From the NCBI RefSeq assembly GCF_007830595.1, contig NZ_VLLD01000002.1: a DNA stretch of 64,000 nucleotides. One strand, given 5' to 3'. A model generated the notes under the pieces. That model ran no database searches, was not told the origin of the DNA, and worked only from the letters and a program-made list of their open reading frames with translations. Shown one piece after another: positions 53,521 through 61,418 of this stretch. Numbering within the stretch: the stretch's first letter is position 1; the number at the start of each line of letters is the position of its first letter. This stretch comes from Treponema_B putidum (GTDB taxonomy: Bacteria > Spirochaetota > Spirochaetia > Treponematales > Treponemataceae). A program made the translations under genes and the position numbers.

Positions 53521-53758
53521 TTTTAATATAGTACATACAGAATAATAAAATACCAACCCTCAAAATTCATACAATAAATCCTATGTTTTATGTTTCTTTA
53601 CTTCATCACTATTTTTTTAACAATTATTTCTTAGATAGCCTCATCATACAAGGCAACTATTTTATCATTAATCTTATTTTTTGTCTTTTGATACCCCCTA
53701 AAATTGAAATGTTTATCCACGTTTAGGGGGCGATTCATCAGTATCGGTTAATCGCTTC
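53521..53758 (-). other. Non-coding tail of the lipoprotein cassette
   Basis: 238 bp between the lipoprotein stop and attC 1. It holds the inverted repeat CCCCCTA/TAGGGGG (about 53694-53728) and a GTG-started 29-codon minus-strand frame ('FNFRGYQKTKNKINDKIVALY') that looks like a fragment of a coding sequence. No gene can be supported. Confidence 0.4.
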
Positions 53759-54238
53759 TTATTGCTTTGTATATTCCATAGAATTTTCACCCATACCGAA
53801 TTTTATCTTCGTTTTTGATGAATTTAGTTTTATAAATAAAAGCATTCCTTCCAAAACTTCAGGTGTAAAATTTAGTCTTGCACTGATTGTCTTGTTCGCG
53901 GGATCATGGGTAACAATAAATCCTATATCTTCCAGCTCTGATACAGCACCAGCTACAGAAGCTGCATATGATGCATCTGCGCTTGAATAATCCTCCTCGT
54001 GTTGTAAATAACCCGAAAAATCAGAAGCAACAAAAAGCGTTTTTGTGCCTACAACTCCTGACATTGAAAAGTCTGCCTTCCATGTTCCCACTAAATCACT
54101 CTTGTTTGAAACAGGCTTCCAATCACTGCTAGTATTATTCTGATTACCGTTCGCCTGTTGACAACCGCTAATTAACGCTACTGCACTAGTTATTAAAACT
54201 AATGCACCAATCACTGAAACTAATCTCTTTTGTTTCAT
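53759..54238 (-). CDS. Cassette lipoprotein, 159 aa
   Basis: Lipoprotein signal with lipobox 'LISGC' at about residues 22-26, an asparagine-rich linker, then a compact beta-rich domain ('LVGTWKADFSMSG', 'ASDFSGYLQHEEDY', 'TISARLNFTPEVL'), reminiscent of lipocalin-like 'GTW' proteins common in treponemes. Function unknown. It carries its own ribosome binding site and is the second-last cassette of the array. Confidence 0.75.
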   Translation of the reverse strand: MKQKRLVSVIGALVLITSAVALISGCQQANGNQNNTSSDWKPVSNKSDLVGTWKADFSMSGVVGTKTLFVASDFSGYLQHEEDYSSADASYAASVAGAVSELEDIGFIVTHDPANKTISARLNFTPEVLEGMLLFIKLNSSKTKIKFGMGENSMEYTKQ

Positions 54239-54344
54239 CTTTCAACCATCCTTTCACAATGTCCTTTTTCATTGCAATTATCTTTATTTTTAGGTCGAAA
54301 GTCTGTTTCGATTGGTTCCCTACCCGCCTGCCGTCGGCAGGTCA

Positions 54345-54410
54345 ACCTAACATTCGCTTAACCTGCAAACGGGCATAGTCCCGTTTGTCAGGTTGAAGCG
54401 GGTGTTATGT
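54345..54410 (-). other. attC site 2
   Basis: Cores ACCTAAC (54345-54351) and GTTATGT (54404-54410), arms CGCTTAACCTGC and GTCAGGTTGAAGCG with the unpaired bases on the right arm. Belongs to the mazEF cassette. Junction hairpin CCTGCC-gtc-GGCAGG at 54327-54341. Confidence 0.92.
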
Positions 54411-54412
54411 GA

Positions 54413-54751
54413 TTACTCAATCAACAACTTTATATTATCTACAACAGCATTTATCTCTTCTTCTGTTGTTTTTTCTATAAAATCACAACTTCTTTTTTTA
54501 TAATCAAGGTTCTTTACTTGGTCGCTAAGAATACAGCCATTTATCGAATGATTATCCAATACAATTTCAAAAGGATAGCCTTTTATATGGCTTGTAATAG
54601 GACAAAATAAAGCAAGTCCGACTTTTTGATTGTATCGTTTTTGAGAAATGCAAATTGCAGGACGACGACCTTTCTGCTCATGTCCTGCTTGCGGGGTAAA
54701 ATCAAGCCAAACTAAATCGCCTCTATCGGGAACATAATTTGAATTCACCAT
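54413..54751 (-). CDS. mazF: MazF-type toxin endoribonuclease
   Basis: 112-aa PemK/MazF fold. 'YVPDRGDLVWLDFTPQAGHEQKGRRPAICIS' (in parts: RGDLVWLDFTPQ, GHEQKGRRPAICIS) and 'LALFCPITS' are canonical; R and T/S of the active site are present. It cleaves mRNA at short motifs when MazE is degraded. It overlaps mazE by 7 bp and its stop is 3 bp before its attC. Confidence 0.93.
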   Translation of the reverse strand: MVNSNYVPDRGDLVWLDFTPQAGHEQKGRRPAICISQKRYNQKVGLALFCPITSHIKGYPFEIVLDNHSINGCILSDQVKNLDYKKRSCDFIEKTTEEEINAVVDNIKLLIE

Positions 54752-54978
54752 TCTTCGTTACCTACTGAATAACCTGTAGAGATTTCCGAATGAACATTTT
54801 CAGAAGTAACCATTGCCAGCATATCATCAAGGGTTTTTTCCTGAGGAAGAATTACTATTTTTCCTTTTTCTGCGATTACTTCTATTTTGCTTCCATTCTT
54901 TACATTATTATCTTTTGCCCAAAGAGAGGGTATTCTAAACCCGAGACTATTACCCCATTTCTGAACTACAACCTGCAT
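54745..54978 (-). CDS. mazE: MazE-type antitoxin
   Basis: 77-aa AbrB-fold antitoxin: 'MQVVVQKWGNSLGFRIPS' and 'VKNGSKIEVIAEKGKIVILP' (in parts). I use the ATG at 54978, 6 nt after GGAGG, rather than a TTG two codons earlier. The acidic C-terminus should bind MazF. Transcribed from a near-consensus promoter within the cassette. Confidence 0.93.
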   Translation of the reverse strand: MQVVVQKWGNSLGFRIPSLWAKDNNVKNGSKIEVIAEKGKIVILPQEKTLDDMLAMVTSENVHSEISTGYSVGNEEW

Positions 54979-54998
54979 AATCAACCTCCATTATTTTT

Positions 54999-55027
54999 AG
55001 TATATACATTGTATAGTTTTTTGTCAA
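54999..55027 (-). promoter_or_regulatory. Promoter of mazEF cassette
   Basis: On the minus strand TTGACA (55027-55022), 17 nt, TATACT (55004-54999); a GTATA/TATAC symmetry overlaps the -10 box and may be the MazE operator. The stretch 55028-55385 upstream of it shows no supportable gene. Confidence 0.8.
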
Positions 55028-55385
55028 GGATTTTTTTCAAAAAAGCGGGCTTGCTCCACTGCCTAAATCGTTCATATTTGAAAACTATGACTTTCATGCC
55101 ATATTCTTCAGCTGCTATATAATACATATAACCAATTATCCTTCCCCTCCGAATGCAGATTTTCATAAGATTACTATTCCATCAGCACCAATTATCTTCT
55201 GTATTATCACAAGTAATCTAAGTCAATTCAATATATTGTTCAGAAGGGATATACTCCATTTATCACTGTAACCTTTGCTTTAGCGATTAGAAATCCTGTA
55301 CTTTGGCAACTACATAGGATAAATAGACTTATTAACTGGGAATATATTTCTTCATTTTTACCTCAAGCTGCCCGAAGGGCAGTCC

Positions 55386-55450
55386 ACATAACATTCGCTT
55401 AACCTGCATTTGCGGCTGCCCGCAATGTCAGGTTGAAGCGGGTGTTAGAT
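55386..55450 (-). other. attC site 3
   Basis: Cores ACATAAC (55386-55392) and GTTAGAT (55444-55450), same arms as site 2. Belongs to the MntA/HepT cassette. Junction hairpin CTGCCC-gaa-GGGCAG at 55368-55382. Confidence 0.92.
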
Positions 55451-55491
55451 GTTTCCATTTATTAGTTTTTAAGACTGAATGTATCATATCA

Positions 55492-55596
55492 TTATTTTGA
55501 GACAGCATTACCAATTTTTTTTATATTCTCAGTAAATTTTTTAGTTATCTTCAATATTTTGTTATTGACTTCAACAACTATCTCTTTAACTGTCAT
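55492..55596 (-). CDS. Possible 34-aa ORF after hepT
   Basis: An ATG at 55596 overlaps the last 11 bp of hepT and opens 34 codons ('MTVKEIVVEVNNKILKITKK', then 'FTENIKKIGNAVSK'), lysine-rich and amphipathic, ending at 55492. The coupling by overlap and its position before the attC make it a candidate third gene of the cassette; it may equally be chance. Confidence 0.3.
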   Translation of the reverse strand: MTVKEIVVEVNNKILKITKKFTENIKKIGNAVSK

Positions 55597-55942
55597 ACTT
55601 ATTTTTCTTTGTTTTCATAATTTTTATCAACTGTTCTTTAAATTCTGGAATAATATTTTTTGCAACATCCCACACAATTTCATAATCAACCGAAAAATAT
55701 CCATGAATAAGTTTATCTCTCATACCGGCAATATTTTTCCATGGAACTTCTTTATATTGAATGATTATATCATTTGAAATGTTTTTAACGGCTTCTCCAA
55801 TAATTTCAATACTCCGTGCAAATGCCCGTTGCGTTTTTTCATCTTTTAGAAACGCCTCTTTTGTCATAGTATCTGTTTCAGATTCCAAAAAAGTGATTTC
55901 ATCAAAAATATGATTAAACAAATCTTTATTTGATCGATACAT
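55586..55942 (-). CDS. hepT: HepT-type toxin (HEPN domain)
   Basis: 118-aa HEPN RNase/target protein. The R-x4-H-x-Y motif is exact ('RDKLIHGYF'), preceded by 'RAFARSIEIIGEAVKNIS' and followed by 'YEIVWDVAKNIIPEF'. I start at the ATG at 55942 ('MYRSNKDLF'), overlapping the end of its partner by 17 bp. In characterised pairs HepT cleaves RNA (often tRNA) and is inactivated by AMPylation of the Tyr in this motif by MntA. Confidence 0.9.
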   Translation of the reverse strand: MYRSNKDLFNHIFDEITFLESETDTMTKEAFLKDEKTQRAFARSIEIIGEAVKNISNDIIIQYKEVPWKNIAGMRDKLIHGYFSVDYEIVWDVAKNIIPEFKEQLIKIMKTKKNKYDS

Positions 55943-56234
55943 ATTCAACCTTATTGAGTATTCTCTGACCAATATACGGACTTAAACTTTCTATGGTTAA
56001 TAAATCTATTTTTGTATTCAAATTATCTTCCAAGTAATAAACTAAATTTATAAAGTTATTATAATTTTTTTTATTAGCATGAAATTCTACTAATATATCA
56101 ATATCGCTATTTTTATTTTGTTGATTATGTACATAAGAACCAAAAAGACCTATTTTTTTTACGCCATAGGACTGGAGAATGTTTTTATTATATTCTAAGA
56201 AATTAAAAATCTCTTTTTTTTCTTTAGGTTTCAT
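55926..56234 (-). CDS. mntA: MntA-type nucleotidyltransferase antitoxin
   Basis: 102-aa minimal nucleotidyltransferase. 'IGLFGSYVHNQQNKNSDIDILVEF' (in parts) contains GS-x10-D-x-D, the metal and NTP site. It AMPylates its partner HepT in described systems. The two genes overlap by 17 bp and make up one cassette. Confidence 0.92.
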   Translation of the reverse strand: MKPKEKKEIFNFLEYNKNILQSYGVKKIGLFGSYVHNQQNKNSDIDILVEFHANKKNYNNFINLVYYLEDNLNTKIDLLTIESLSPYIGQRILNKVEYVSIK

Positions 56235-56311
56235 ACCTCTATTATACCTTTTTTTAATATTAAATCTAGATTTATACCTGAAAAATTCAGCTCGTGCAGT
56301 AGCACGAGTCC

Positions 56312-56377
56312 ATCTAACATTCGCTTAACCTGCATTTGCGGCTCGTCCGCAATGTCAGGTTGAAGCGGGTGTTAGGC
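56312..56377 (-). other. attC site 4
   Basis: Cores ATCTAAC (56312-56318) and GTTAGGC (56371-56377), standard arms. Junction hairpin CTCGTGC-agta-GCACGAG at 56291-56308. Confidence 0.92.
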
Positions 56378-56378
56378 A

Positions 56379-57086
56379 TTATTGTTTATATCCACTGAGC
56401 TCCATTATTTGGGATAAATATTTCCAATAATTTTCTGCACTTTTTTTATACTTTTTAATATTTCTCTCATCTAATTTATATTTAAATTTTTCATTAAAGA
56501 ATAGATAGTTGAAAAAATGATATACAAGTTTTTCTTCTTCTTTTAGTTCCGAATATTCTATTTTTTCTAATAGTGATTTATCTTCTAAAAAAATATATTC
56601 CTGAATTCCAGGATCTAAATCCATACAATAATAATAAAATCTTTCATCAAATGTTGTAGGATCATTTTTCGTATTTCCCCAAACTAACCATGGCCATATA
56701 TCAAGTAAAAACTTATTAATTGGTTGCTCATATTTTCCATAATTAAAAGAACCTTGATTCCAATCATTAGTAACTAAATCACCATTTTTATTGAAAACTA
56801 CTTCTTCACCAGTTTCTTTTGTATAGACTACATTGTCATTTTCATTTCTCATTTTATGAATATTATTTTCATAAGCAAATTTTAAAATATAATTTATTAT
56901 AGATATATTTTCTTTTGGAATTTCTTTTGTAATATCTATATTTAATTCTTTTAATCCGTCTTCCAGATATTTTTCTAAATCAATTGTATTTTTTGAATCT
57001 TTGAATACAGAAATAATATTTTTTTCTGCAAAGACATTTGAAATCAACAGTAACATTAATGTAATTAAAATAAATTTTTTTTTCAT
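56379..57086 (-). CDS. Exported cassette protein, 235 aa, unknown function
   Basis: A signal peptide ('FILITLMLLLISNVFA', about residues 4-20) precedes an acidic, lysine- and tyrosine-rich mostly helical protein ('EEEKLVYHFFNYLFFNEKF'). I recognise no family. The start codon follows GGAGAGAAA, only about 20 bp from the cassette boundary, so the junction hairpin of attC 5 lies directly in its 5' leader. Confidence 0.72.
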   Translation of the reverse strand: MKKKFILITLMLLLISNVFAEKNIISVFKDSKNTIDLEKYLEDGLKELNIDITKEIPKENISIINYILKFAYENNIHKMRNENDNVVYTKETGEEVVFNKNGDLVTNDWNQGSFNYGKYEQPINKFLLDIWPWLVWGNTKNDPTTFDERFYYYCMDLDPGIQEYIFLEDKSLLEKIEYSELKEEEKLVYHFFNYLFFNEKFKYKLDERNIKKYKKSAENYWKYLSQIMELSGYKQ

Positions 57087-57111
57087 TTTCTCTCCTGCGC
57101 CGAAGGCGTCA

Positions 57112-57177
57112 GCCTAACTGCCGCTTAACCTGCATTTGCGGCTTGTCCGCAATGTCAGGTTGAAGCGGGTGTTAGGT
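57112..57177 (-). other. attC site 5
   Basis: Cores GCCTAAC (57112-57118) and GTTAGGT (57171-57177). Junction hairpin CGCC-gaa-GGCG at 57098-57108. Confidence 0.92.
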
Positions 57178-57280
57178 TTTCTTTTTTACTTACCAATAGA
57201 ATAACTATAAAGCATTTTTCTAAATTAGTCCAATATTTCAACATATAATATCAATATTAGACTAATCTTGCTTCTGCACT

Positions 57281-57979
57281 CTACTGATTATATGGTATTA
57301 CAACCTTAATTTGCCCATCAGACATCTCTTTTATCGTTATTTTTATTTCCGCTCCATTATTCAATATTGCTGTGGCTTTATAAAATCCATCAGATACAAT
57401 TTCATCTATTGTTACCTTTTCACATTCTATATCTGTCGCAAATAGTTGCTCTTGTATAATTGTAGTAACAATTGGTCGCGCTGATTCCTCTATATCATTT
57501 TGTACTCCTAAAATAAATGACAATATAAAAAATAGTGCTATCACAGCGGAAAATATGTAATAAAATATTTTCTTCTTTTTTAATTTCTCATCACTAGGAA
57601 TAGGCGTAACACCCGCTTCTTCTACTATCTTTTTACTGTCATCCCCTACGACTTCATAACCTTCTTTTAATTTTTTCTGGATATAGTTTACATAATAATT
57701 TTGTGTTATCACTAAATTTAACACTATAATACCTAATGTAGCTATTAATCCATAAAAACTAAATGCAAATGCATTAACAACAAAAATTAAGGCAAATGCT
57801 CCAAGCAATATCCCCAAACCTTTTTTATCAATAGGTTTGATATTCAAAGGCGGTAAACCATATCGCAACTCAATCAAAGTCTGCAATACGGTTAATTTTA
57901 CTTTTTGTGAACACTCAATACTGATAGTTTCACAACCTGCTTTTTCAAGCTCAATTTTTACTTTTGGATTTTTACTCAT
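57281..57979 (-). CDS. Cassette membrane protein, 232 aa, unknown function
   Basis: An N-terminal cytoplasmic segment ('GCETISIECSQKVKLTVLQTLI', in part, resembling a ribosomal L7/L12-like or DUF fold) is followed by two to three membrane helices ('GILLGAFALIFVVNAFAFSF', 'GLIATLGIIVLNLVI', 'FYYIFSAVIALFFILSFIL') and a C-terminal soluble domain of alternating strands. No family recognised. AGGAGAGCG lies upstream of the ATG. Confidence 0.7.
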   Translation of the reverse strand: MSKNPKVKIELEKAGCETISIECSQKVKLTVLQTLIELRYGLPPLNIKPIDKKGLGILLGAFALIFVVNAFAFSFYGLIATLGIIVLNLVITQNYYVNYIQKKLKEGYEVVGDDSKKIVEEAGVTPIPSDEKLKKKKIFYYIFSAVIALFFILSFILGVQNDIEESARPIVTTIIQEQLFATDIECEKVTIDEIVSDGFYKATAILNNGAEIKITIKEMSDGQIKVVIPYNQ

Positions 57980-58071
57980 CCTTTACGCTCTCCTATAAAT
58001 TTATTTTTAGATCGAAATAAATGTTATAGGCCGGTTCCGCACAAACCTTTCCGCAAGCGGTTAGCTTGTCA

Positions 58072-58136
58072 ACCTAACATTGTTTTAAAGCGCATTGCAC
58101 GAAAGTGCAATGTCGGCTTTGAAAACGGTGTTATGT
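58072..58136 (-). other. attC site 6 (second attC type)
   Basis: Cores ACCTAAC (58072-58078) and GTTATGT (58130-58136), but arms ATTGTTTTAAAGCGCATTGC and GCAATGTCGGCTTTGAAAAC, unlike most sites; the unpaired C and A are in the same places. Junction hairpin CAAGC-ggtta-GCTTG at 58054-58068. Confidence 0.88.
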
Positions 58137-58505
58137 GATTTTCTTTATTTTCTTAACCTTATAGTTAATTAATTCCAAATCAAAAATTTCATCATTTTCA
58201 TTATAAATACGAATCGTATCATTATCAATCAATTCTGTTTCTTTGATAAAAATCCATTGAACATCTTTTTCTAAAAACGGATTATACCATATTGAATAAA
58301 TTGATATTGTTTTCTTTATTTTTGAGTCTTTAATAGATTTAATAATCATCTGACCGGTTCCCTTAAAAATTCCATCTGAATAATTTGCAATATACTCGTA
58401 TCCATTATGAATTATCGATGGAACTTCTGGAGGCGGAGTCCTTTTTGCATATAAAACCAAGAGTGAAAATATAAATATACTTAATAATATGATACTTTTT
58501 TTCAT
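58131..58505 (-). CDS. Short exported cassette protein, 124 aa
   Basis: Signal peptide ('IILLSIFIFSLLVLYA', about residues 4-19), then 'KRTPPPEVPSIIHNGYEYIA' (in part), 'EKDVQWIFIKETELI' and 'IRIYNENDEIFDLELINYKVK'. It is a short paralogue of the first half of the cassette protein at 61419-62117 ('ERLPPSEVKYLTKDNFTYKA', 'ESDVQWIFIKSMEF', 'IINENDEIYEFNINTYEVK'). Function unknown; probably periplasmic. Confidence 0.75.
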   Translation of the reverse strand: MKKSIILLSIFIFSLLVLYAKRTPPPEVPSIIHNGYEYIANYSDGIFKGTGQMIIKSIKDSKIKKTISIYSIWYNPFLEKDVQWIFIKETELIDNDTIRIYNENDEIFDLELINYKVKKIKKIT

Positions 58506-58627
58506 TAAACATACCTATTCTAAAATGCTTCTTCGCCCTTGCCCTAAAGTTCAATTCATTTTTTTTGATTACTTTTTTTGCGGCGAATATTTTTCTTTTT
58601 TTTCACATGCGCCCCAGTGGGGCGTCC

Positions 58628-58693
58628 ACCTAACCAACGCTTAACCTGCATTTGCGGCTCGTCCGCAATGTCAGGTTGAAGCGGGTGTTAGGT
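58628..58693 (-). other. attC site 7
   Basis: Cores ACCTAAC (58628-58634) and GTTAGGT (58687-58693). Junction hairpin CGCCCC-agt-GGGGCG at 58610-58624. Confidence 0.92.
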
Positions 58694-59019
58694 TTTACTT
58701 TTATTTTGCTATATCATATTTTTACCAATCTATTAATTTAGGACTTGGATTAAATATGAGAAAATGTTACCAAACATCCATTCTGTTTAAAATTTTTTAA
58801 TATATCTTTTCTTTAGCAAGAAACTAAAAAAATTAATAGGTCTCTAATTAAAAGCACGAAAATCAATTTTTACCCTTTTTATAGATATTGAAGCCGAAAC
58901 CACCGGAAAAATACTAAAAAAGCACATCATTCTTTCTAAAAACATCGTAGAAATAGTTAGCTTGCAATATCATTTTTCAAAAATTGATTTCCGTGTATTA
59001 AAGGCAAATTCAACTTTTA
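58694..59019. other. Non-coding part of the phospholipase-like cassette
   Basis: 326 bp between attC 7 and the stop of the next gene. A plus-strand frame without start codon (about 58846-59030, reading 'DIEAETTGKILKKHIILSKN') looks coding-like and may be a fragment of an older gene; nothing else is recognised. Confidence 0.35.
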
Positions 59020-59508
59020 TTATTCACTAAAATCGAAATCATTATCATCAAAGCTGCTATCATAATCAGAAGGTATGCAATATTCTCTTGAAGATGGATC
59101 AGGCTCCAATTCTTTAAGTGTTCTGACACTCCATTGTGCAGAGTCGTATGCACTTTGTCCTCCCTTTGAAACTGCTATAAAAAAATGTAATGCGAGGTAA
59201 TCAGGTACACCAGCTCTCAGAAGATTTCTATAGAAATTCTCATCTGCTTGTTCCTTTGACATTCCCAATGTGCTGTAGTCTATATCATGTTGATCGCATG
59301 CACCTCCATCACCAAGTGAATTGAGAAGATTTACCAGTGCTGCTGGAGTACCTGCCGCTCCGCATCCATTTGGAAGTGTACCAGAACGAGCAATTTGCAG
59401 AAGCCGATTTTTTTCGGCGTTAAATGCAGTTTCAGCATAGCATATCTGAGAATAAGCTTCAATTCCTACAAATAACGCAATTACAAAACAAAAAAATATT
59501 TTTTTCAT
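59020..59508 (-). CDS. Exported phospholipase A2-like cassette protein
   Basis: 162 aa. A signal peptide (about residues 1-20, 'FFCFVIALFVGIEAYSQ') is followed by a small cysteine-containing domain with 'GACDQHDIDYSTLG', which fits the C-x2-H-D-x2-Y active-site motif of prokaryotic phospholipase A2 (His-Asp catalytic pair), and 'SKEQADENFYRNLLRAGVP', the second helix of that fold. The C-terminus is acidic and low-complexity. It could hydrolyse host or bacterial phospholipids outside the cytoplasm. Motif-based assignment, no measured activity implied. Confidence 0.65.
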   Translation of the reverse strand: MKKIFFCFVIALFVGIEAYSQICYAETAFNAEKNRLLQIARSGTLPNGCGAAGTPAALVNLLNSLGDGGACDQHDIDYSTLGMSKEQADENFYRNLLRAGVPDYLALHFFIAVSKGGQSAYDSAQWSVRTLKELEPDPSSREYCIPSDYDSSFDDNDFDFSE

Positions 59509-59596
59509 AAAATCCTCCTATGATTTTATAAATTTATTTTTGATCGAAATAAATGGTATAGGCCGGTTCCACACATGCCTACCTTCAGGCAGGTCA

Positions 59597-59662
59597 ACCT
59601 AACTACCGCTTGACCTGCATTTGCGGCTCGTCCGCAATGTCAGGTTGAAGCGGGTGTTAGGT
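59597..59662 (-). other. attC site 8
   Basis: Cores ACCTAAC (59597-59603) and GTTAGGT (59656-59662); left arm has TACCGCTTGACCTGC instead of ATTCGCTTAACCTGC. Junction hairpin CCTACC-ttca-GGCAGG (one mismatch) at 59578-59593. Confidence 0.92.
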
Positions 59663-60427
59663 GATAATTCCTTTTTCAACAAGAAATTTAGCAATGCCAT
59701 CGTTGTCATTTGTCTCAGTCACAAATTTTGCAATTGTTTTCAATTCACTAATTGCATTTCCCATTGCTATGGCATTTTTACAAAATTTGAACATTTCAAT
59801 ATCATTGTAATCATCACCAAAACAATATATATCATTAGAACTAATTTTATATTTTTTAGAAATTTCATCAATTGATTTCTCTTTTGATGCATTCTTATCC
59901 ATTATTTGAATTAATGTCCTTGAATCCGTTTCTATTACATTACAAATGTTATTAAACTTTTCATTTAAATAATTTAAATCTGAATAAGAATTTATCAATA
60001 TCTTATTCGGATTTTTTTGAAGTAACTTAGCCTCAGTAATAATTTCAGGACCATCCTTTACAGAATAAAAACCCTTAAAATCAAAATCTGAAGATGAAAA
60101 CCATTTATCATTATCTTCGATAGAAACCACGGCAGATTTATCATTTTCTTTTATATAATAAAATACTTCCTTAAAGACATCTTTTTCTATAAAATGAGAA
60201 AAAGTTATACCATCAAAACAGTGAACAAGAGCACCATTATAATAAATATTATCAGTTGGAACTCCAAGTTTTTTAATCTTAGAATCTATGCTTCTAGGAG
60301 GGCGAGCTGTTGCTATTACAATTTTATGACCGGCTAAATATAGCTTTTGAACAGCACTTTTATTAGATTCAGATATTTCCTTTTTAGAATTTAATAAAGT
60401 TCCATCTAAATCAAATACAAATAACAT
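59657..60427 (-). CDS. HAD-superfamily Cof-type phosphatase
   Basis: 256-aa haloacid-dehalogenase hydrolase: motif I 'FVFDLDGTLLNSKK' (nucleophile Asp), motif II 'IVIATARPPRS', motif III Lys in 'KNASKEKSIDEISKKY' (in part) and motif IV 'CFGDDYNDIEMFK', with a C2B cap. Cof-type enzymes dephosphorylate sugar phosphates, FMN or similar metabolites. I start at the ATG at 60427, 5 nt after GGAGG and inside the new cassette rather than at the longer frame that crosses attC 9. Confidence 0.9.
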   Translation of the reverse strand: MLFVFDLDGTLLNSKKEISESNKSAVQKLYLAGHKIVIATARPPRSIDSKIKKLGVPTDNIYYNGALVHCFDGITFSHFIEKDVFKEVFYYIKENDKSAVVSIEDNDKWFSSSDFDFKGFYSVKDGPEIITEAKLLQKNPNKILINSYSDLNYLNEKFNNICNVIETDSRTLIQIMDKNASKEKSIDEISKKYKISSNDIYCFGDDYNDIEMFKFCKNAIAMGNAISELKTIAKFVTETNDNDGIAKFLVEKGIIT

Positions 60428-60457
60428 TTTTCCTCCAAGCGCCCCTGAGGGGCGTCC

Positions 60458-60522
60458 ACATAACATTGTTTTAAACTGCATTGCTGCTTGACCGCGTGTC
60501 GGCTTTGAAAACGGTGTTAAGT
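60458..60522 (-). other. attC site 9 (second attC type)
   Basis: Cores ACATAAC (60458-60464) and GTTAAGT (60516-60522), arms ATTGTTTTAAACTGCATTGC and GTCGGCTTTGAAAACGG as in site 6. Junction hairpin CGCCCC-tga-GGGGCG at 60440-60454. Confidence 0.88.
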
Positions 60523-61314
60523 TAATTTACTCATCATTGTAAATATTTCTATAGGATCTACCTCAACCTCAGCCTCTCGAATACTTTTCATAGAATTTAA
60601 GTAATTGATTTGCCATAGATATTTGTCAACTACTCGTTTATTATTAGAATTATTATCTATCTCTTTTGTAGACATTTTAATGGCTTCTTCATATAATTGT
60701 TCGAATGAATACGATTTATCACCTAACCCAGCACAACTAACACCACAGAGATAATTTAAATAGTTTAAATAATACTGGTTCGTTTCGTTATTATACAAAA
60801 ATATTTGTCCATTTTGTATCTTAGCCATTATATTTACAGATTTAATCTTTCTATCAAATTCGAGTATTTCTTTTGCTAAATTTTCTTCAATAATAATATT
60901 TGGATAAATAGCTAATTTGCTCTCTAAATTATAAGCGCAATTGACAGCTGGACCGAAAACAATATTCTCACTTAAATCAAAATACACATCGCCATAAGCA
61001 ATTCCACCTCGACAAAGAAAACCTTTTGAAAGAAAGGTAGCTATAGTTTGTGTAGTATTGTAAAGGCTTTGATATATTGCTTTTAATTTTATATCAGTAT
61101 TATTTTGATATTCATCCTTTAATGCATAAACAATATAAGCACAATCAGAGAAGGAGAATACACAACGATCAACAACTGATGTATTTCTATGCCTTTTTTG
61201 AACATTATTCATCTCTTTACGAAATACTTGCGTAATTGATAAATTAGTATCAAAATCTCTCCCCTTTGTTCCTAATACATCAATAAAATAGACCAAACCT
61301 TTTTTGTAACCCAT
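60517..61314 (-). CDS. Class III nucleotidyl cyclase-like cassette protein
   Basis: 265 aa, soluble. It reads like a cyclase catalytic domain: 'VYFIDVLGTKGR' (first metal Asp, about residue 12), 'CVFSFSDCAYIVYAL' (second metal Asp, about 57), 'FLCRGGIAYGDVYFD' and 'VFGPAVNCAYNLESKLAIYP'. Stand-alone soluble cyclases of this kind include the pyrimidine cyclases of Pycsar antiphage systems, but many uncharacterised relatives exist. No TM- or TIR-type effector lies in the same cassette. The assignment is by motif; activity and product are unknown. Confidence 0.6.
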   Translation of the reverse strand: MGYKKGLVYFIDVLGTKGRDFDTNLSITQVFRKEMNNVQKRHRNTSVVDRCVFSFSDCAYIVYALKDEYQNNTDIKLKAIYQSLYNTTQTIATFLSKGFLCRGGIAYGDVYFDLSENIVFGPAVNCAYNLESKLAIYPNIIIEENLAKEILEFDRKIKSVNIMAKIQNGQIFLYNNETNQYYLNYLNYLCGVSCAGLGDKSYSFEQLYEEAIKMSTKEIDNNSNNKRVVDKYLWQINYLNSMKSIREAEVEVDPIEIFTMMSKLT

Positions 61315-61344
61315 GGCATTTTATCTCCTGAGCCAAAGCCGTCA

Positions 61345-61410
61345 ACCTAACATTCGCTTAACCTGCATTTGCGGCTTGTCCGCAATGTCAGGTTGAAGCG
61401 GGTGTTAGAC
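61345..61410 (-). other. attC site 10
   Basis: Cores ACCTAAC (61345-61351) and GTTAGAC (61404-61410), standard arms. The junction here lacks a proper hairpin (AGCC-aaa-GCC). Confidence 0.92.
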
Positions 61411-61418
61411 GATTTTTT

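Noticed and set aside
54981..55166. 61-codon minus-strand ORF upstream of mazE
   Set aside because: It covers the -35 and -10 boxes and ribosome binding site of mazEF and has no ribosome binding site of its own.
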